From Tetraselmis striata (Eukaryota; Chlorophyta; Chlorodendrophyceae; Chlorodendrales; Chlorodendraceae), in the NCBI GenBank assembly GCA_006384855.1, contig VCJN01000201.1, positions 1 to 64,000 on the forward strand: 64,000 nt of DNA, written 5' to 3'. Position 1 is the first letter of the stretch, and each line of letters opens with the position of its first letter. This document shows positions 9,403 to 21,216 of this stretch, piece by piece. The translations under genes were made by a program, and so were the position numbers. Under the pieces are notes generated by a model. That model was not told the DNA's origin. It saw nothing but the letters and a program-made list of their open reading frames with translations, and made no database searches.

Positions 9403-12400
9403 TTCCATCCCGGCCCAAAAAAAGTAGACCCATGGGATACGCAAGGGAAGCGGGCGGGGTATTCGGCGGACAGGGCACGATGATCAGTGTGCGTAAGCAT
9501 AACCACAGGGACAAGATTGTGTCGGGCATAACCATGGAGCATATCACTCCGAAAATTCAGGTTAGCATATGGCCCCCAGGAATCGTGGAATACGGGATGG
9601 CAGTGCATAGTTGAAGGCAAGCGGAGTTGGCAGGAGTTGGCAGGCGGACTTGGCAAGCTGGCTGCAAAGCAATATGTGTGACGTTGCCATAGCAAAAGGC
9701 AAGCGGAGTTGGCAGGCGGAATTTGACAAGCTGACTGCGAAGCAATATGTGTGACGTTGATATCCAGGCTGTATTGGGGCGAGTTTAACGGTTGGCATAT
9801 GCTACATATGCTTAATACTCAGGTATTGGCAAGTTCTAACTTTTAGTAATGTATTTCTGCATCTGGTATTTTGGCGATGTCAATGTAATCCGCAGAGTCC
9901 AAGTCTTGTTATAAGAAGTTAGCGGGTGTGAGCGGGTTTGTTCCGTAGCGGGTGTCAAGCGGAGTGCATGTAGTTGTGGATTGGTAGAAACCGACGAGGG
10001 ATAAGTTATTTGGCCAGGCGTCATTATGTAACGAGCACGAGCGGATCATGTTTTGTCATAACCGAGGTGAAGCGGGGAGTGCGGTCTTCCATTATTATGC
10101 GACAAAGGTCGTGGGGGCGGAAAATATTGTAAATAAGAAAACGCACAAGCCGATGAGCGTCTAGGTGGATACGACAAGGGATGAAGTGGGTTTGTATTGT
10201 AAATGTGTATACAAGTGTGGGTGTAGCGGCAAAGATATTTCGCATAGGGCGGCAGGCCAGTGATAACAAATTTTATGGGAAAAAATACCTAGGGGCAGAT
10301 GTGTGGATGTACGGGAGACACGGGGCCTATAGGTTGTTATGAAAATTATCGCAGGTTGGCAGGTAGGCAAGTCTGTGGGCAAGCCCTATTGCGCATAATG
10401 GGTCACCATATGTTTTCCAAATAGTAGTGCGGCATCAAGCAAGGTGGCCGGCAGCGTGGGTACAGTACTTCCGGAATGACCAAATCAAGACAGAACATGT
10501 CCGAGGCGGGCATGCATATATACTATCCAGCATAACCCGTTGCTGGAATTCTATTACGTGATTGCGAATACGGTTACAATAGTCGTAGTTTGCTTCGGTG
10601 GTATAGTTGTGGCGAATGGCCGATTATCAATTCGGGATTCACTTGAAGGTGGAAGTAGTGCATGGTAAATACGAGAGAAGATCGGGCAACGTGTTGGTAG
10701 GTCTGTGTCAAGAAGTTGAATGTCGTGTTTTGTTAAGTATTGGCGTAAATCCGGACGACGAGACCGTGCATCGGCCTCATTCTAAGAGCTTTTTATTGCA
10801 ATATAATATGTCGAGCACGGGCTTCCAGGTGTGGGCGGGGGTCAGTGGTTTGCTAGGTATGGTAGTGAGTGACGGCGGCTTGGGCGGGCAGGTGACGGAG
10901 AGTGGTATGCATAGTGTGGTCTGAGCGTGATCTAAGAACCATTTTGTATAAAGCAGCGTCATATTGTCAAAGCGTATTAATGCGAAAAAGTTCTTACTGG
11001 GCATAGGTGCCGTACTTGGCGTGGGTATATCGTGAAACTTTGGTATTATAGGCGCACTGCCGTCGGAAGTGTCCCTTTGCAGCTTCCTAAAGTAAGATAG
11101 CGGTTAAGGCGTATGCATAAGCATATATATTTTTTGTAAGTGCGTAAAAGGTAAGCCACAAATATTATGAAAGGGGCGTGGTCATGCGATAGTATGTATA
11201 TTCATTCCATCCTTACGATATAAACTGCCGTATTCAAAAAATAATAACGTTAATTGTGGTGCGGGGGTCAATTGCGAATGGCCACAATGTTTGGAAGGGC
11301 GCGTGCCCCGTTGGCTATGTAATGGCCCAACTATTCTTGTTGGTTAAGGCAGTTGCAGCAGCATGTGATGTTTTGGCAAGCAAAACAAGTGTGGTTTTCA
11401 GGTGTATGTAGTGTTCATTGAGGGAGATACCAATACCAAAACGTTGTCAAACTAGACAGGAATAAACGCGGTGTTATGCGGATGCAAAATAACGTTACCC
11501 AGCATCAAGCGTTGAATCGCCGATGGGCTATTGGACGGTCCAAATGTCATGACCTGGAATTCGAAAAGACCGAACTGAGTTTTGAACGATACTGTGTGGA
11601 CATCCGTATATGTTTGATTGCAGGATGGTGTTAGCCGAAAACTCTGTCGAGGGCGGAATATATACAATATAGCCGGATAGCATATCTACTGTGAGCATGG
11701 TGGCGTGTGGTAATGGGAATCTTATTCGGCGGTTATATATATATATGTCGGGAGTCAATGCAAATGCGCATGCCAGCATTGCATGTTCGGACAAATAGGA
11801 TAAGTGCAGCATAAGGCGCGGAGGCAATTACCCAATAAAATCTGTGTCTAAAAGGGCGCTTAATTGCGTTGTGTGTTTTTTTTCTGATTCGGCAGGTGCT
11901 GAGTGGCAATGTGTTTTGCCGGCGGTAGGTGGGCATCTTAGAGCAATGGCATTTCGAAGTTGAAGCCGGGGCGCTATCGCTTGAAGGGAATTTCAACGGC
12001 TGGCATGCTTGTTTATATGTTTAAGTATAAAGATTTCAATTCGTTATAGTACATAATGAGCAGAATAGATCAGTCGGTGGTAACAACGGAAAATCGCGAT
12101 TTAATTGATTGAGCAACAGTGCGTCCGTTGCGTCGCACTCACGAATTCCGGCGTAAGAGAAGACATCACAGGGATCCTTGTAAAGCCATGGTGTTGGCAT
12201 GTATATCGCATCAATGGTGTTGGCATGTGTATCAATAGAGCGGGGTTCGGCCGGATATAGGTGACAGTGTGGCCGCCGGGAAGCGTGATTTGGGTGCCAG
12301 CAGTTTAGCTATTGGCTAGGTAGTGATTATGAGAAATGACACACGAGAACACGTTGAAATTATTCTGCAAGTTGGTCAAACTAACCTCTGCTATAAATGT

Positions 12401-14219
12401 GCAACTGAAATGTGCAGGACTCAGACGCTAAAGGCGTAATACGGCCGCGGCGGGCATCCGTACAGTAGTAACGTGTAGGGCTGTATATATACGGGATAAT
12501 TTGATAATTTCCCAGTAGTGGCGCGGTACATGTACCGGTATACCAGTATCATTGAATATTTGCGGGCAGGCGGGCCTCTAGGCGTTATTTACAAAACAGT
12601 GTGTCGCAAACCCGGAGTTTAACAGCATTTTATAAAACAGTGTGGACGGTCGGGTAATGTGTGTTTTAGCAGTGCCTGATATAGTAGTAAATTAGTATGC
12701 CTGATAGTAGTAAATCATTATCGGACGTAGAGGTCGTTACGAAGCCTTTTTGGATTGCAAAGCGGGGCTGATGGCAATATTATTGGGCACATGTGTCTTA
12801 CCTTCAGGCTCAAGCTCAAGAGCCTTGACGTGTTCAGACCGCATACTGTGGCTGTGCGCGGTGGTCGCCTGCGTATCGACAGTGTTGTCCGCAAGATAAG
12901 CATCGACGACCCAGTTGGTCGGTGGCATAGGCAGGTTGTCAGTGGCAGATGTGGCGATGTGGCCGAAATATGCGTCTTCAGGGTAACAGGGGATGAGGCG
13001 GTTTTGAACTAGATGGGGCGCTAGGACTTCCCGAGGTAACTCAACTCGCTAGGCGCTACTCGCTACAGTTAGCGACTAGTAGTCGCTAATCCTTACCTGT
13101 ATCTGTAGCGGGGGAAGATACTTATGGCATGTGACAGGCATGTGGCTGTAGTCCCCAGTATATTTTAATTATGCTGGGTATGTTAAGGCGTGATTTCCTC
13201 GATACTATGACTCATGAACAGTAGCATACCACGAGGTCAAGTGCTGGGGCGGCTTCGGCCGATGTCCCGGGGCGAACTTTTAGTAGCATACCACGAATCC
13301 TAATTTATCATACATGGCGCAAATGCGTAATGTGGGAGGTGAATAAACACAGTATGGCCGATATCCGATGTAGTAGACTGACTATCGCACGTACAAAAAC
13401 TCGGATAGGCCGTGGTAACGCAGAAGAAAAACATTTAACGATAAGCGAACTGTAGTCGCTACCAGTAGTCCTTCGGTCAGTGCCCTCTGTAATTCACACC
13501 AGTAGTCGTTATATAGATAGGTCAGTCGCCAGTCGTTAATTAATAATAATAACTATACGGGTATAGGCGGATGCAAGTGGGGTCGTCACGATGACTGAAG
13601 CAGTGGTGGCAGGCGGTTGGCCAGGCAGGTTAGGGTTTTTGTCAGTGCCGGGCCAGGGGGGTCGGCAATATTTTCGCGTAGCAGCATGTTTCGCTATTGC
13701 GGATAACATGTGGCAGCAGCTGTGTCAGCTGGGATGGCAAAGCAGGCAGATGCTAGCAGGAACCGGCACAGCTCGTGCGAGGGCAACGAGTGTGTCGACT
13801 CGACAGGCAACGGGCCTGAAGAGGAGGCCCCGTCATGCGCAGACACCGGCACGCAGGGCTCGGCCGCGCTCTCAGGAGTTAGCTCGTTCACTGGGGGCAA
13901 GCCAACAGGCATAGTCTCGGGAATGGGGAACAATACGGCCAGTCAGACAGATTATCGATTGGTTTTCAATTCGAAATCAAATCTAGGCTGGCCCCAAACC
14001 GTCGTTAACCGGGAAGGCGGTGCGAGTTCAGCTAGGTAATTCCCTTAGCTGCCTTCTGGCAGCCAATTTCTGGTGCCACTGTTGTGCCTTGCTCGTCGAC
14101 GAGCATTTGTTGACGGAGTCGCCCGTTCGGCGACATCCATCGCATATGCCTTCATATTCGGTCAGTGCTGAGGGTTAGTGGCAGTGGGATGCGTGGCGGC
14201 GTGGGGGAGCGTGCGGCCG

Positions 14220-14224
14220 GGGGT

Positions 14225-14256
<32 letters not shown>
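14220..14256. repeat. Poly(G) tract of about 35 bases
   Basis: One of the longest homopolymers in the window, inside the LTR element's leader region. A second, shorter poly(G) run lies at 14431-14452. Confidence 0.9.
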
Positions 14257-14541
14257 CGAAGTGACGTTCACTGGCGATGCGTGGACGATGTCCGTGGCTA
14301 GGGCGCGGGTCGTGGGTTTGGCCAGCTCGGCCCGGATTACACGGGCCACCGGGTGGTGTCGATATGTATTTCGTTGGTTAGCGGCGGCGGTGGTGATAGG
14401 CTGGTCGTTCACGATGGCAGGTGCGGGGAGGGAGGGGGGGGGGGGGGGGGGGTGACCGGCAGCAGTGGCAGGCGCGGCGGGGGATGGGCACGTGCAGTGG
14501 AAACGCAGCGGGGGATCTTAACCAGAGCTCAGCGAAACCAA

Positions 14542-14898
14542 TGTAAGCTTTAGGTGAGAGACTTTAGCATAGACAAGGAAAAGGTTTGCAGCAAAGGATC
14601 TTGTTACAGTGTACCGAGGTGTACACGGCTTTATACAACTATCGGCTTGGCAGCCGTTCGCATGCAGGCATTAGGCTTGGATATGCAATCTAGGCTTGGA
14701 GTCATCAGGGAGTCATCGGGGCATAACGGCTGACGAGGGCATGACGTGTGGCAAGCACGCGGCATATGTGTGTGGGCGGATCAGCAGCTTAGTTGCATGT
14801 AGTAGTTGCGTTAATATAAGGAAGTGAGTGGTACGAGTATGATTGTATAGGTGTGCGGATATAGGTATGCAGGTAGGGTTATGGTGGTAACCCTAACA
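14542..14898 (-). repeat. LTR (5' LTR in element orientation)
   Basis: Same 357-bp sequence as 9046-9402 with one base changed. Followed by the CAGTG target duplication. Confidence 0.9.
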
Positions 14899-14903
14899 CA
14901 GTG

Positions 14904-15640
14904 TGTAACGATCGTTGATGCCACGACGCCATGTTGCGAGGACACGCGGTCCGGGTTGACGTGTCTTGATGGACAGCAAGTGCTTGTCCCGACCACACGG
15001 ACGTCCTCCTCCGCCCGCGCCGATTTATTGCGGTAGGCGTAGTAGGTGTCGTCGTTGACAACCGTGGCGAGCAGCGACCATGGCGCCGAACGCGTCCACC
15101 TCACCTAACCTCAAGAGTAGAATACTGCGAGAGGGTGCTCCACTGCGGGAGCCAGCGAAGGCACGTACTGCGACTCGGCTTCGGGTGCTGAGGTTTACCC
15201 CCCCTCCCCCCCTCAGCACCATAACGCAACGGGGACACGCCCCCACCTCCAATTCCTTACCGTGCGCATCGCCACCCGAAACGTCCCACCTGCAAAGCCA
15301 GGGCAAAAACGGAAAACGACTTCGGACGCACGAGCGAGTAGAAGAAACCTCGATAACTACCGAGGGGTTGTCTATCGCTGCTTGATGATGTAACGCGTGT
15401 GCGCGGCACGACGACTCACTACCGGGAAAAGGAACCTTGGTGCGGACTTTCTCAGCCTCAGCCTAATGTGTATAACGGCAAAGACAAATGCAAACTTTGT
15501 GTCAACATCGGTTGACAATACTTGCTCGCGACGATACTGCAGTACACCGCGGCATCCATGCGTAACATTGACCCATGTTGTCAGTATCAGAAAAAATATG
15601 TTGTGAGTGTGTCAGGAAAATTATTTAGTGAAGCAGGCAT
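14904..15640. other. Flank of LTR element, no supported gene
   Basis: Open frames exist on both strands (for example minus 15306-15025), but none has a motif. The right copy of the 30-bp repeat is at about 15466-15495. Confidence 0.35.
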
Positions 15641-15659
15641 GTGCAAGCATAATGCAGAT

Positions 15660-16696
15660 TGGCCATGTTTCGTAAGATAGTATTGCTTAACATTACATTT
15701 GGAAACCCCAGACCCCCCCGACGCCTATACATATCATGCGCCTGCCATACTACGCAACTGCTCCCGCAACATATGGATATGCTCAATTCACACACGCCAC
15801 GGTTGCTGCGTATATGCTACTACTGCATGGCATCAACACCGCCATCATCCTCATCGAGGGCGGCGATGTCGTAGGCATGGGAGTGCTTCAAATAGGAGCA
15901 CCACCCGTGCCGGGCTGCACTATCAGCATCAGCGCAAAGTGCAGGAAAGCAACAACAACATGTAAGATGCTTCAGCAATAATATATAACACAGGTGGCCC
16001 ATCACCTGATCATCTGCCTCGGCACAGCGTCACCAGCGGCCCCTTGCCGCCGCCCCCCTGCCGGCAATGCTGATGGCCTCTGTCCATGTATATGTGACAA
16101 ATCTGCAATGCACAATCCTGGGCGGGAAGACAAAGTCCTGCTGGAAGACAGTGTTGATCGGGCCCTCCCACAGTCCAGTGCTCATAGGCGTTGATAGCAC
16201 GCATCTCCAACTGCAAACACAACGGGAGGCGAAGTCATCGCGCTGTTTTTGAGGTGGCGCTCAGCGACAACGAAATAAGTTACCTTGACCTGCAAGCTAC
16301 GGGCAGCTACAAAGGTATTCTTCGTAGCCTTCGTGGACATCGCGGCAGCAAAGGACATCACTCCGCGCATGAAGTTGCATGACGGCAATTTCCCGATGGA
16401 TAGAACTGCATGGCAACCTTGACGCACTGAGTGCTCAGTGCATGGAGCACTGCAAACATGGAGATCAAGGAGGGCTTCCGCAACGGCAGCAACCAACAGC
16501 CCCAGCACCTGCTCAAGTCCGGCAAGGTGATGCTCTCCAGGACTGGCCAAGTCACGACGCGCAGCACCTTGATCGCGCACCACCGTGACATGCATGGACC
16601 AGCCCATCGTGCACAACCCCACCTGTCCAAGGCAAAGGCGTGTGCCGTGAAGGCAGAGATGGCAGAGAAAGCGGCGACGAAGCGAAGGAAGATGTG
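15660..16696 (+). pseudogene. Decayed hypothetical coding region
   Basis: Several short plus-strand frames look protein-like but are in different phases. 15736-15981 contains an Ala/Tyr/Ile-rich stretch. Around 16270-16430 there is ATKVFFVAFVDIAAAKDITP. 16431-16697 has STANMEIKEGFRNGSNQQPQ and ends in a Lys/Arg-rich tail (KAKACAVKAEMAEKAATKRR). The basic tail is typical of many nuclear or transposon proteins but is not diagnostic. I see no clean splice sites joining the blocks, so it is probably a relic. I do not recognise it. Confidence 0.3.
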
Positions 16697-16806
16697 AATG
16701 CATTAATTACATCTAGTGAGCGTGTCCCTTCCCCTTCTCGCCCTTACTGGATTTGCCATAGACAACCATGTCACATGAGCGGCAGCTGCTCGGCTCACCG
16801 CTGCCC

Positions 16807-17600
16807 TCAGCCCCCCTCACCGATGTTGAGCGCCTCGCCTCCCGCCTCCATCGTAGCTTCGCGCCCCGCCCTCCTCTGCATGAAGTACTTCTTTTCATTT
16901 ACCGCATCCCAGCTGTCAATGCTGTCGTAGCTTTCAGAACTGTGCCGATGTGCGGGGCGCGGAATAGTCGCCTTCGCTGGTGTTGTCTGAGATACCCGCT
17001 CACTCTCGCTCCATGCGCTCCTGCCACTCCGTAGCGCGCAGCTTCCGAGCGCGCTCACCCAACTCACGCGCACGCTCTGAGCGCACAGTTTGGAGCGCCT
17101 ACTGTTCCAGCTTGTCTGCCTCGCTCTTGCCCGGCAGCGCCTCCCACCGGAATACATAGCCACCCGTCTCTATGGGAAGCGGTGGCGGGATTGGTGCGCT
17201 GAATCCGCCCAGCCCATCACATCGCGCAGAGCATCGCTATCGTCCATCGGGTGCATAAAATGCGCCTCGCACAGCGCATGCAGCTCGCGCATTGCGTATA
17301 CTTTGGGATCACTTGGGCCCACTGAGGAAGGGCCATGCCTCAGGATCACTTGGGCCCACTGAGTAGCCAGTTGGCAGCTCCATGTGGTGGCCGTGGCCGT
17401 TCATGCGGTCGTACATCGCCTCGGTCACCGCCGAGACCAACGCCTCCTCGCCTACCACTGGTAGGCCGTCTACTGTGGTGGACTTGCCACACTTCCGGCA
17501 GAATTAGGAGGCGGCGGGCTGGTGGCCGAAACGGCCAGAACGCACCGAGCGCAGTTCTCGCGTCGCGCCATATCGTTGGGGCGCTGCGTCGGCGCGAAGG
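16807..17600 (-). pseudogene. Relic gene: zinc ribbon plus coiled coil
   Basis: On the minus strand successive blocks form a plausible protein. ENCARCVLAVSA and FCRKCGKSTTVDGLP form a CxxC...CxxC zinc ribbon. Then come EEALVSAVTEAMYDRMNG, SDPKVYAMRELHALCEAHF and MDDSDALRDVMGWAD. A long charged helix follows (KSEADKLEQ, then ALQTVRSERARELGERARKL), and a tail with SSESYDSIDSWDAVNEKKYF. The blocks lie in different phases, and at least three stops or shifts separate them, including an in-frame TAG at 17099-17101 in mid-helix. A 17-bp segment encoding VGPSDP is duplicated (about 17308-17325 and 17340-17360). The family is unknown; a decayed transposon-borne gene is as likely as a host gene. Confidence 0.4.
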
Positions 17601-17639
17601 GTTTTCAGCCTCCAACCCGATATAGCATCAACGGACGAT

Positions 17640-18130
17640 GCGAGGGAACAACGGAGGAACTCAAAAATCGGCCACGGCAACAACCTCAGCTTCCCCTCCC
17701 TCTAGCGATATCGGGTGCGTGTCGGGTGGGATCGGTGCCGAGATGTCTCCGATTATGTTTGGCGTGGGTGGGCTGCAGTGAGTGAGTGGGGCAAAAAGGG
17801 CGGCGTCCGTACCTGATGCGGCCGAGTGCACAGCCGTTGTTGACCACTGTGGGCACCACCTGCCCGACTACCGCTAGTAATGTGTACCCATGGGATAAGG
17901 TTTTGCGCTCCGGGAGCGTGATGCGCAGTGGCCGCGCGCACTGGGGGCAAGCGCGCTACGGGATGGGTGAGGAAGTTTGTTGTGTGTTGGACGCGGTTCG
18001 CGCGGCCCGCATAAAGGATTCTATTATAGTACAACAGTACTAGCGCAGTGTGCAGTGTGCGACAGTGTGCGCCGCAGTGCGCAGCGTGCAGCAGTGTGCA
18101 GTGTGCGACAGCAGTGCATAAATAGTTCAT
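17640..18130. other. No supported gene; CAGTGTGC tandem motif
   Basis: A short imperfect tandem of GCAGTGTGCGACAGTGTGC lies at 18040-18115. No protein-like frame can be supported. Confidence 0.4.
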
Positions 18131-18375
18131 GCACGATATCCCGGTATTGGTACGCCGTCATATCACGTACCATTTGCGTACGGGTATTGCCATGGCAGTC
18201 ATGGCGGCGCGGGTACTCGCGACCACCGCCGAGATAAGCTGAATGTAAGCGGATATAGGCGATGGTTAGGCGCGGGTGATACGGAATACAGTAATCGTAC
18301 AGTAAAATTGAGTACGGATACAGTACAATTACCGTGTTAAGCGCGGTTAGGCGAACCCCGTTTCGACGAGTGCTC
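18130..18375 (+). repeat. Dispersed repeat, inverted relative of 43385-43640
   Basis: GCCATGGCAGTCATGGC, GGCGCGGGTACTCGCGACCA and CGGTTAGGCG blocks match the reverse complement of 43385-43640 in the same order. No coding capacity is apparent. Confidence 0.7.
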
Positions 18376-18980
18376 GCCGCGATCCCCGCAGGCCGCCAGC
18401 GCGCAGCAGCCGCCCACCGACGCTGCCCTCCCTGCCGATCTGCCATCGACGCCTTGCCCGTTGCCGGTGCGTGCCCCGGAGCATGCCCTCCATGCGCGCT
18501 ACGCGCGGGAGGCAGCCCCTCGCCCCTCTCGCTTGGTCACTTTGCTGACTCCTCAGTTGCTGCTACTCGCCGCGATCCCCGCAGGCCGCCGGCGCGCAGC
18601 TGCCGCCCACTGACGCTGACCTCCCTGCTCTCCACGCCTTGTGTGCTGCTGGTGCGTACCTCGAACCTTGCCCTGCATTCGCGGTGGGGGCGGCTAACCG
18701 CCCCTTGCCCCTCCTTCCTCGCCACGTTGCGGCCCTCCCGCTGCCTAGCTACTGCGCGATGTGATTTGATGTGGCGCTGCAAGTGGTTGGCGCCAGCGGC
18801 TTTTTGACACTTGCTGTGTTGTTACCGCCTGCGATGCATGAGCTTGGAGCCATGCTTGAGCTGCCCCTTCGTGTGGTTGTGCTGTTGTCGTTGGTGCCCC
18901 TGATGTGCGGCCCTCCAGCTGCCTGACTGCTGCGCGCGATGTATTCTATGCCCTTGCCCGCCACGCCTTGTTTCATGTAG
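18376..18980 (+). repeat. Tandem about 195-bp GC-rich repeats
   Basis: The unit starting CGCGATCCCCGCAGGCCGCC at 18376 recurs at 18571, with a more degenerate third unit at about 18770-18980. The same unit occurs once at 6823-6995. The sequence resembles repeated copies of a GC-rich gene-like segment, but no single frame is conserved between units. Confidence 0.55.
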
Positions 18981-19730
18981 GTGCATGCCTCGCGGCTTTG
19001 CACATGCATGTCTGTGCGTGTCGTTGTGTGTGCCGTCGTGTGTATATAGGGTCTGCTTGTATTGGGCAATATGCGAAGCACTGATCGCGATTGTGTAGGA
19101 CCTTGCGAACACATAGATTAAATGGCCACCCTTAGCTCCATTGGGCAGTAAACATAATGCTGCTCGCAACAATGTAAAGCTATCGAACTACGGGCACTGT
19201 ACAGATGTACAGTTAGTTGTACACGTATACAGTGATTTAGAATTCTAAGCACATGCTGCTGGATTTTCGTCCCTTTGATCAGCCAGCCTGGCATATGACT
19301 GCTAACGCCAGTTTCCGTCGCTGGTTAGAAGTTGGCGGCGAGATAAACGGTGGCGGGGCGGCGGCACTTGCATCATTACTAGCGCAGATTCCCAAGCGAC
19401 ATGTCGCTCGAGACTGGGACATCTTTCCAAGTGGCGTTCGACGCCCCCCTCTGTTGATGTCAAGTCATATATGGCGCAGGGCGCACCCAGAGGGGGCAAC
19501 TAAGGCAGTTGTGCTGACTGGGGTCGTGACTGGGCGCGATGGCGCCTAGACGACTGTAGATCTTCACATCCTCCACAAACGGCCGAGGCTTACGGGCTGA
19601 TATACGGATTCGAGTCGAATGGTCTTGTAATGTGATCTGTACCTCAAAACTCGCCCACCAAACCACCCTGTACCTTCTGGGACATGCTCAGACCGTGTTG
19701 AGTGGGTGGTTCGACCGTCGAGAAAATATC
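18981..19730. other. No supported gene
   Basis: The 98-codon frame at 19253-19549 (+) starts with a protein-like segment (LLDFRPFDQPAWHMTANASF) but has no motif or recognisable continuation. The rest shows nothing. Confidence 0.3.
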
Positions 19731-19737
19731 GGCGGGC

Positions 19738-19757
19738 AACTGTACACGTGTACAGTT
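19738..19757. repeat. 20-bp perfect palindrome
   Basis: AACTGTACACGTGTACAGTT is its own reverse complement. An 18-bp core copy lies at 20097-20114 and degenerate versions near 19205-19232. Possible protein-binding site, or an end of a small repeat. Confidence 0.8.
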
Positions 19758-20096
19758 GACGATCCCTCATGGGCCGACCGCGAGATGCGCCCCACCGACC
19801 CCGTGCCGCCACAGGTACCTTCCCCAGCACCCAAACGACTCGTAAAATAGAGCTGACGCCCATAGCTCGCCTATTGCGCGCCCCACAACAAATACCCCAG
19901 AATAGGCGATGATCTCGACATGCATGCCGCGGTTGGCCCATCTTGCGCTCGCGCGGGTGCCTGGGAGGGTGCCGAGAACAGTATGGGAATCACACCAGGT
20001 CGAAACCGGTGCGTTGTCAGTACGTGGTTTGAGTTACGATGAAAAACTCGGACGTTTGGGCGCTGTTCGACGGGGTCGACGAGTTGAGTCTAAATC

Positions 20097-20114
20097 ACTG
20101 TACACGTGTACAGT
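20097..20114. repeat. 18-bp perfect palindrome, second copy
   Basis: ACTGTACACGTGTACAGT, identical to the core of the palindrome at 19738-19757. Because it is a palindrome, both strands encode the same LYTCTV hexapeptide in neighbouring frames. Confidence 0.8.
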
Positions 20115-20158
20115 TGCCGCCCGATGTACAATAGCGCGCGCGGCGGTGAGGCGCATTT

Positions 20159-20403
20159 ACACGATCACGCAAGTACAAGGAACAACCGACAAATTGAAGA
20201 ATTACCCAAAGCTTCAAACTCTACACAAACAGTTGGCGTGCTTCACGGAGTTGTATGAGCATTTCACTCATTACATGGTGCACGTGTACAAGATTGAGCA
20301 GCAGGGGCCAAACAGCGGGCAATCCTTGCTACTTAGTTCTATCATGGATTACTTAGAGATCTTTATTGACATGGCCGCCAACACGTACAAAGCAGAAGGG
20401 TAA
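20159..20403 (+). CDS. Hypothetical helical protein (3' exon or small gene)
   Basis: The last about 80 codons of a plus-strand frame open from 19909 to the TAA at 20401-20403 are clearly more protein-like than their surroundings. They contain TDKLKNYPKLQTLHKQLACF, TELYEHFTHYMVHVYKIEQ and LLLSSIMDYLEIFIDMAANT, which would form several amphipathic helices. The upstream part contains the palindrome-encoded LYTCTV and is doubtful, so the true start may be a splice acceptor near 20150-20190. No domain is recognised. Confidence 0.4.
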
Positions 20404-21170
20404 GCACCCTCGTCATGCGTGGCACTTCCGTGCTGTGTCTCATCCAGTTTTGTGCCTTCATATGCGGGCGTAATATCGGATTGTTCTATTCAAGACATGG
20501 ATTCAAACGGTTTGCTTGGTATATTCTTCCGCCGGAGGTCACTGGACCAACACAAAAGAAGAGGAGGCTTGACACGCACCGTAGTTGAGTAGTGGTCCAG
20601 TAGCACGAGCTGAGTAGTGGTACGGCATTACTAATACGGATGATCCATGCAGCATTGCTGGCGCGCGCCAAGTGGAAGTGGTTTAAGACATACTAAACAT
20701 GATCATCCGTTTATTCCCTTGGTGGTGGTGCAGCGACAATTTGAAGTGGTATATTAGCGACACTGGTTGAGCGGCAATGCATTGCGACGGTGCAGCAACA
20801 AAATACTATCTATATGATTATTTACATTTGTAAGGTACATGTTTAATATATTCCTTTCTAGCATTTGTCAAATATTCATGGGTGTCACTTCTTGGTTGAC
20901 TGCAAATCACAAACTTTACAACGTTAGTTTGTGACATGTTGTTTGCATGTGAAAAATTTGCATAAATTCATAGATGTTGCTGGGTAGCGCACACACTTAT
21001 GGATGCAAGAGTTGAGCAACGGTGATGCACTAATATTTATGGTGCGCGCAACAAATGATAATATTAAAGCACGAATTTACCAGTTAACCACACCTCGTTC
21101 TTTTGGTACGCATATTGCATGACGAATGTGCATGGAGCATCCACATAGAGTTGTCTTGGCTCGCCGTCCT
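20404..21170. other. AT-richer stretch, no supported gene
   Basis: Base composition is more AT-rich than its neighbours. I see no motif-bearing frame. Confidence 0.4.
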
Positions 21171-21216
21171 TCCTTTTGGTACGCGCGTACCAAATGGTAC
21201 GCTGCGCGTACCAAAA
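21171..21216. repeat. Nested palindromes of TTTGGTACGC
   Basis: TTTGGTACGCGCGTACCAAA (21175-21194) is a perfect 20-bp palindrome. It is followed at once by a second, imperfect inverted copy ending GCGTACCAAAAG. A further TTTTGGTACGC lies at about 21101. It could form a cruciform. Confidence 0.75.

Larger units (their letters stand above)
9046..14898 (-). mobile_element. Ty3/gypsy-type LTR retrotransposon, young ends, decayed interior
   Basis: Two 357-bp LTRs (TG...CA) lie in direct orientation and differ at one position. They are flanked by the 5-bp duplication CAGTG (9041-9045 and 14899-14903). Coding remnants are on the minus strand. Near 13570-14040 is leader/gag. Near 11450-11670 is an RT patch with FGLFEFQVMTFGPSNSPSAI. 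Near 10030-10120 is an integrase patch (EDRTPRFTS). Near 9550-9620 is a chromodomain-like HDSWGPYANL. Next to the right LTR a TTGGTTTCG primer-binding-like site follows on the minus strand, and a G/A-rich tract precedes the left LTR. The interior is heavily broken (many interruptions). LTR identity implies recent insertion, so it was probably mobilised by a related active element. Confidence 0.85.

Noticed and set aside
15736-16697. One continuous transposase gene
   Set aside because: Protein-like blocks are in different phases and no convincing donors or acceptors connect them.
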